The translations under genes were made by a program, and so were the position numbers. A DNA stretch of 64,000 nt, taken from an uncultured Poribacteria bacterium (lineage in GTDB: Bacteria > Poribacteria > WGA-4E > PCPOR2b). Numbering within the stretch: position 1 is the stretch's first letter; each line of letters begins with the position of its first letter. Below, piece by piece: positions 60,194-64,000 of this stretch. The notes beneath the pieces are model-generated. The model was given only the letters and a program-made list of their open reading frames with translations, did not search any database and was not told the origin of the DNA. The stretch covers positions 248,001-312,000 of the forward strand of contig OY282444.1 of NCBI GenBank assembly GCA_958296125.1. Reading direction: 5' to 3'.

Positions 60194-61318
60194 ATGTCAC
60201 CCAAAGCAGAGAGACGTAGATTCTTACATAGATCGCTGTTTAACGTGGGGATCAGTGGAATTACACTGACAAATTCTGGGAGTTTAATTGAACCAAAATG
60301 GATTGAAATTACACAACACGACATTCCGATTGCTAATCTTCCACCCGCTTTTGAAGGATTTTCGATTGTTCAACTCACAGATCTACATCACAGCTCGATT
60401 GTAACGCTGGATTATCTTCAAGCCTGCTTTCGGCAAGTGGCGGATTTACAACCAGATCTGGTAGTATTGACCGGGGATTATATCACCTACCAAGAAAAAT
60501 ATGCACAACCGGTGGCGCGGGCTATTTGTGAAATTATCATTGAGGCAGGGATTCCCACCTATGCGGTCCTCGGTAACCATGACCATTGGAACAACAATTC
60601 AGATGCTAGTGTATTCCCTTTGCGAAATCGTTGGAAGGGCAATGGTGCTGAAGTACTCAATGCACTGACAGCGGGGGGGATCAAAGTCTTAATGAACGAA
60701 TCCGCCCTATTACAGCGCGGCAGGGATCGCCTATGGCTCATTGGCTGCGACGATTTTCTCGCAGGGGATTTCGATTTAGAGAGTGCGTTGGCATCTATTC
60801 CTTCGACTGATGAACCACGTTTCCTCTTAATGCACAACCCACAACCGATCGAATCGATTGCCCACCACGGATTCGATCTGGTTTTGTCGGGGCATACACA
60901 TGGTGGACAAATCTCGTTACCGTTTGTCCCCACCAAGGTAGGGAGCAAGTATCTCGCCGGTCTTTTCTATGTCGGTGGGTCGCGGCTTTACGTTTGTCGT
61001 GGGATCGGGGTCACAGGCGTTCCGATCCGATTTATGGCAACCCCAGAAATTGCGTGCTTCCGCCTTATCCGCTCTTCCGGTGGACGGTCAACAGCCGCCA
61101 ATTCCTTAACTCACGCAATTCCCGATTCCCGCGTTATAAAAGGCTTAAAAGATACGCCCGACTCGAAACTGCATCTTCTAAAGGCTGGTCTGTTGGGGCG
61201 TTTTCGAGCAGCAGGTCACCCCTATAATCCCCTGCCACCAAACGCCGACCCATCGCCGCAAAATCGACAAATCCGTCGTCGACCTGCGACAAAACACCAG
61301 CGGCAGTTCGCTGCTTGA
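60194..61318 (+). CDS. Metallophosphoesterase with Tat-like signal
   Basis: The 374-residue ORF begins with a twin-arginine-like leader (ERRRFLHRSLFNVGISGITL). The calcineurin-like core follows: FSIVQLTDLHH (Asp, His), VVLTGDYITYQ, AVLGNHDHWNN, FLLMHNPQPI and LVLSGHTHGGQ. This is the YkuE/YaeI-type periplasmic phosphoesterase pattern. The conserved core ends near residue 292 (ACFRLIRSS). The final 60 or so residues are basic and Pro-rich, and are encoded antisense to the convergent isomerase gene, so the natural stop seems to have been lost. Confidence 0.88.
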   Translation: MSPKAERRRFLHRSLFNVGISGITLTNSGSLIEPKWIEITQHDIPIANLPPAFEGFSIVQLTDLHHSSIVTLDYLQACFRQVADLQPDLVVLTGDYITYQEKYAQPVARAICEIIIEAGIPTYAVLGNHDHWNNNSDASVFPLRNRWKGNGAEVLNALTAGGIKVLMNESALLQRGRDRLWLIGCDDFLAGDFDLESALASIPSTDEPRFLLMHNPQPIESIAHHGFDLVLSGHTHGGQISLPFVPTKVGSKYLAGLFYVGGSRLYVCRGIGVTGVPIRFMATPEIACFRLIRSSGGRSTAANSLTHAIPDSRVIKGLKDTPDSKLHLLKAGLLGRFRAAGHPYNPLPPNADPSPQNRQIRRRPATKHQRQFAA

Positions 61319-62039
61319 AATGCACCGACGTGAGGTCTTCCATCTTCACGGCACTCCAAAAGGCCTCCGGTGGGTTGAGCGTTGTGCCATCGTCGCGGTA
61401 GGTGTTCGCCTCATCATAGGTCAGCAAAGCCCCGCCCTGCACCGCCAGATCGAGCGTAAAGGTCGCCGGTTGTCCTGAATTTTCAACCGCAAAAACCATC
61501 GGGCAGTTTGGTAGCAACGACCGATACCGTTCCACATTGGCAACGGCAGCTTGTGGATCTATCTCCCCCGTAGGTGCGAGTCCGACAATCCGCAACCGTG
61601 CGCTTGCTGGACACAGTAAATACGCCAGCTTTTTCGCTTGGATGACCTGTTGAGTATCCACTTCGAGGTCTTCAGGCGAAGAAAGCCACGCGTGCGACAT
61701 GGCGTAACTCAAGGTCACATCCCGCGCCTGTTCCACAAATGCACTGACACGCGCAAAAAGGGAGCTATCCTCCGTCGTAACCGCCGGGTCTTGACCCCCT
61801 CCCCAGATTGCATCGCAGATTGCCTTCCACTGCTCGTCTGTATAACGCCTCATCGCCGCTTCAATCTCACCAATCAAGGCACCAAATTCGGAGTTACGGA
61901 GGTAATCGCCCTCGCGCACCTCCATGTCTTTGAATCCGTGGTCGCCAAACTGGCGGACGAGATCTTCAAACCGGTCGCCATCCTCGACGCGTTTGGTCCA
62001 GATATTGGTTACAATGCCGAGTTTTTCAAATAGTGACAT
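61134..62039 (-). CDS. Sugar isomerase/epimerase-like TIM-barrel protein
   Basis: The 301-residue protein resembles the xylose-isomerase-like barrel family, with strands such as LGIVTNIWTKR, FKDMEVREGDYL, LRIVGLAPTGEID, MVFAVENSGQPA (Glu) and DLLLENAPTDQP near the C-terminus. Metal ligands are less clear than in the isomerase at 36770. ATG 62039 follows AAGGTGGAG at a short spacing; GTG 62048 is an alternative. Its last 185 bases overlap the 3' end of the convergent metallophosphoesterase ORF. Confidence 0.75.
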   Translation of the reverse strand: MSLFEKLGIVTNIWTKRVEDGDRFEDLVRQFGDHGFKDMEVREGDYLRNSEFGALIGEIEAAMRRYTDEQWKAICDAIWGGGQDPAVTTEDSSLFARVSAFVEQARDVTLSYAMSHAWLSSPEDLEVDTQQVIQAKKLAYLLCPASARLRIVGLAPTGEIDPQAAVANVERYRSLLPNCPMVFAVENSGQPATFTLDLAVQGGALLTYDEANTYRDDGTTLNPPEAFWSAVKMEDLTSVHFKQRTAAGVLSQVDDGFVDFAAMGRRLVAGDYRGDLLLENAPTDQPLEDAVSSRAYLLSLL

Positions 62040-62231
62040 CCTCTCCACCTTTGTCTCATCTTCATATACTGCATGAATACACTAATTTTCACTAGGGTTT
62101 TCGTTTTGAACTATCACACAAGTATAAAACAAAAAGGGGCACATGGCAATTAATTTCTATCGCTCGCTTCTCACACTTCTGGGACTAACGCTCTCGTTCT
62201 AACATCTCAAATCAAAGGGAAAGGCGTATCA

Positions 62232-62984
62232 TTACTGGACAACCGTTGCGCTTTCATCTTCGCTGTCAACCTCAATTGGAAACTCCCCCATCTTTGCGTC
62301 CGCAATTTTTTTGAGTCGCCACTGCTCTAAAATCTTGATTCGCCGGTTTCGGATGTCTATAAAACCGAGCCGTTTGAATTCATTGAGGATGGCACTTGTC
62401 GTCTCGCGTGCTGTCCCGATCAAATTGGCTAATTCCTGCTGCGAAAGCTTCACGTCCAAGATAATTCCTTGGCTATCCCGCACACCGTGCTTTTCTGCTA
62501 AGGACATCAGCAGGATGGCAAGCCGAGACGGTGCATTTCGGAATACTAAGTTTTCAAGTTGATTTTCGACCGCCCGCCGTCGCAGCCCAATCAACTTGGT
62601 CACGTGCATCGCCAAGTCTGGCTTCTTCTTCAATAGCAATTCAAAATCCCGACGACGTATCATGCAGATATATGAATCCTCCAGTGTCTCCGCGATGGTG
62701 TCACGGGGCCCCTCGTCGACCAATCCCATCTCACCGAAGATTTCGCCGTGTTCAAGAACTGCTAGCGTCAACTCCTTGCCATCGGGCGACAGTTTGTAAA
62801 TCTTGACCCGCCCCTCTTTGAGTAGGTAAACTAGATCCCCCGGATCGTCTTGACCGTAGATCCGTTCACGGCGGCTGTAATGTTTCATGTACGAAATGCG
62901 GTCAATCACATCGATTTCTCTGTCGGTCAAATCTTTGAAAATATCAAAATGTTTCAGATACCAAATTTTTTCTAGTCTTTTCAT
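62232..62984 (-). CDS. Crp/Fnr family transcriptional regulator
   Basis: A cyclic-nucleotide-binding-like domain (residues 10-130: IYGQDDPGDLVYLLKEGRVK, EIFGEMGLVDEGPRD) is joined to a winged-helix DNA-binding domain (LSQQELANLIGTARETTSAI). The 250 residues include a longer C-terminal tail than usual (about 25 residues, acidic). No N-terminal Fe-S cysteines as in FNR, so effector unknown. Its start overlaps the end of the glycosyltransferase gene (ATGA). Confidence 0.92.
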   Translation of the reverse strand: MKRLEKIWYLKHFDIFKDLTDREIDVIDRISYMKHYSRRERIYGQDDPGDLVYLLKEGRVKIYKLSPDGKELTLAVLEHGEIFGEMGLVDEGPRDTIAETLEDSYICMIRRRDFELLLKKKPDLAMHVTKLIGLRRRAVENQLENLVFRNAPSRLAILLMSLAEKHGVRDSQGIILDVKLSQQELANLIGTARETTSAILNEFKRLGFIDIRNRRIKILEQWRLKKIADAKMGEFPIEVDSEDESATVVQ

Positions 62985-63661
62985 GGTGGTAAACTGTAGC
63001 GAAGGATTGTTGTGAGGATCTTATATCCGGCTAAAATTGTTCCTTTAACCGTCCCCGTAATTTTCGATTGTCCAATCCGCTTCCGGTAACTGACCGGCAC
63101 TTCGCACACACGCAACCCCATCTTTGACGCTTTAACTTGCATCTCAACCGTCCATCCAAAGGTTTTGTCCCGCATATCCATCGCTAACAACTGTTCATAG
63201 CGAATAGCACGGAAAGGCCCCAAATCAGTGTAGTGAACGTGAAATAGCAACCGAATCAGAAAGGTGGCAAGTGCATTGCCAAAGCGAGCCTGCGGAAGCA
63301 AAGCCCCTTTCTCACGCACGCCACGAATCCGCGAACCGATCACCAGCTCCGCGGCCCCGGCAAGAATCGGTTGGATAAGCAACGGCATCTCCGACGGGAA
63401 GTCGCTATAGTCGCCATCAAGGAAGACCACAATTTCTGGTGCGTTTAGCGCGGCGATGCCAGCGAGACACGCAGAACCGTAACCTCTGCGTTCTTCTCTT
63501 ACCACCCGCGCCCCTGCAGCACGAGCCACCTCAACCGTTAGATCGAGACAACCGTTGTCAACAACAATAATCTCTTGAACACACGTTTTGGGAATGTCAG
63601 CAATGACTTTGCCGATGGATTCCTCTTCATTGAAAGCGGGAATGATGACGGATACGTTCAT
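62981..63661 (-). CDS. Glycosyltransferase family 2 (dolichol-phosphate-mannose-synthase-like)
   Basis: A 226-residue GT-A fold enzyme: VSVIIPAFNEEESIGKVI, IIVVDNGCLDLT, the DxD motif in VFLDGDYSDFP, then DLGPFRAIRY and a C-terminal VPVSYRKRIGQSK. Such enzymes transfer sugars to polyprenyl phosphate. The hydrophobic C-terminus (GTILAGYKILTTIL) may tether it to the membrane. Start could be 63682 or 63661; the family core begins at the latter. Confidence 0.9.
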   Translation of the reverse strand: MNVSVIIPAFNEEESIGKVIADIPKTCVQEIIVVDNGCLDLTVEVARAAGARVVREERRGYGSACLAGIAALNAPEIVVFLDGDYSDFPSEMPLLIQPILAGAAELVIGSRIRGVREKGALLPQARFGNALATFLIRLLFHVHYTDLGPFRAIRYEQLLAMDMRDKTFGWTVEMQVKASKMGLRVCEVPVSYRKRIGQSKITGTVKGTILAGYKILTTILRYSLPP

Positions 63662-63700
63662 CTGATGTATTTCCAAACCCATTTCGCCCCGCCCTAAGCC

Positions 63701-64000
63701 CTACTTTCCACAGGGGTTACACGGATTGCACGGATTCGCTCCCCCACACGGATTACGCGGATTACAAGGATTACACGGATTGACATTCCCCATTGTCGCT
63801 GTCGAACCGGTCAAATCTACGCTCACCTTTATGGTCTCTGCTAATTTGAGAAAGATGAATTTGGGCACCTCGATATTGTAATCGGGAAGATTCAGTGAAA
63901 AATCCCCATTAATTATCAGGAGATCTCCCGGCATCTTGCCCTTGGTGGCTTCACTCTCGTCGAAATAGGTGACCATAATATCTTTGAGTTGGACGGTGTT
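63701..64000 (-). CDS. YceI-like protein with Asn-Pro-Cys repeat tail (start outside window)
   Basis: The frame is open to the window edge (NTVQLKDIMVTYFDESEATK), so the N-terminus is missing. The visible part resembles the end of a YceI-like lipocalin domain (PGDLLIINGDFSLNLPDYNI). After VDLTGSTATMGN comes a tail of repeated NPC units (NPCNPCNPRNPCGGANPCNP and on to CGK). The DNA beneath is a run of near-identical GGATTACACGGATT-type units. The Cys-rich tail may bind metal or crosslink the protein; function unknown. Confidence 0.6.
   Translation of the reverse strand, partial: NTVQLKDIMVTYFDESEATKGKMPGDLLIINGDFSLNLPDYNIEVPKFIFLKLAETIKVSVDLTGSTATMGNVNPCNPCNPRNPCGGANPCNPCNPCGK

Overview
The window is dense bacterial chromosome with about 50 genes on both strands, short operons and roughly 50% GC. 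The best guess at the host is a member of Candidatus Poribacteria or a close relative in the Planctomycetes/FCB neighbourhood. This rests on three things: a giant surface protein ending in an NYPNPFNPETW-type secretion tag, several Gfo/Idh/MocA oxidoreductases and sugar-isomerase TIM barrels with an enolase-superfamily dehydratase, and many short palindromic intergenic repeats. No rRNA, tRNA or CRISPR array was recognised. The lineage call is recall-based inference, not a database result.

Layout. 1-4.9 kb: the end of a NUDIX-like gene, a PorX-like response regulator/PglZ protein (with Asn in place of the phospho-acceptor Asp), DsbD, and a TPR lipoprotein or anchor protein. 5-12 kb (minus strand): trpC, an unknown membrane protein, rtcB carrying a 510-residue intein, and a galactonate-dehydratase-like enzyme. 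12-14.3 kb: a secreted 14-blade Ycf48-like double propeller. 14.5-21.8 kb (minus): a 2271-residue repeat-rich surface protein. Its 5' end is preceded by 19 perfect copies of a 10-bp repeat lying between a Shine-Dalgarno/ATG and the signal peptide, in the arrangement of a phase-variable gene. 22-25.3 kb: a PstI-type restriction-modification pair and a DUF805 gene with integron-cassette-like edges. 25.3-29.7 kb: an oxidoreductase, thiO, a 1.5-kb gene-poor stretch holding a decayed SlyD-type FKBP gene, and an RRM protein.

29.7-37.7 kb (minus) is a housekeeping run: sugar isomerase, pyrE, ymdB-like, xseA, xseB, dxs, tlyA, oxidoreductase. 38-44.8 kb (plus) holds an M81 peptidase, myo-inositol-phosphate synthase, a small alpha/beta-barrel protein, two epimerases, a glycerophosphodiesterase and an aminotransferase. 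This looks like polyol/sugar-phosphate metabolism. 44.9-45.8 kb is an IS607-type element whose tnpB has collapsed. 45.8-49.7 kb: a cupin protein, lgt, a flippase-like membrane protein and small proteins. 49.9-56.6 kb (minus) holds a large two-gene acyl-CoA dehydratase/activase system. It is preceded by a promoter-overlapping palindrome and a TetR regulator, with a short inverted-repeat element inserted between them. 56.7-64 kb: chrA, a P-loop kinase-like protein, an oxidoreductase, a Tat-type metallophosphoesterase that overlaps a convergent isomerase gene by 185 bp, a Crp/Fnr regulator, a GT2 glycosyltransferase and the end of a YceI-like protein with a Cys-Pro-Asn repeat tail.

The most interesting signals are the repeat-controlled giant surface protein, the phospho-site-altered PorX-like protein, the mobile or decayed elements that have target-site or frame-level evidence, and the cassette-like edges of the restriction-modification module.
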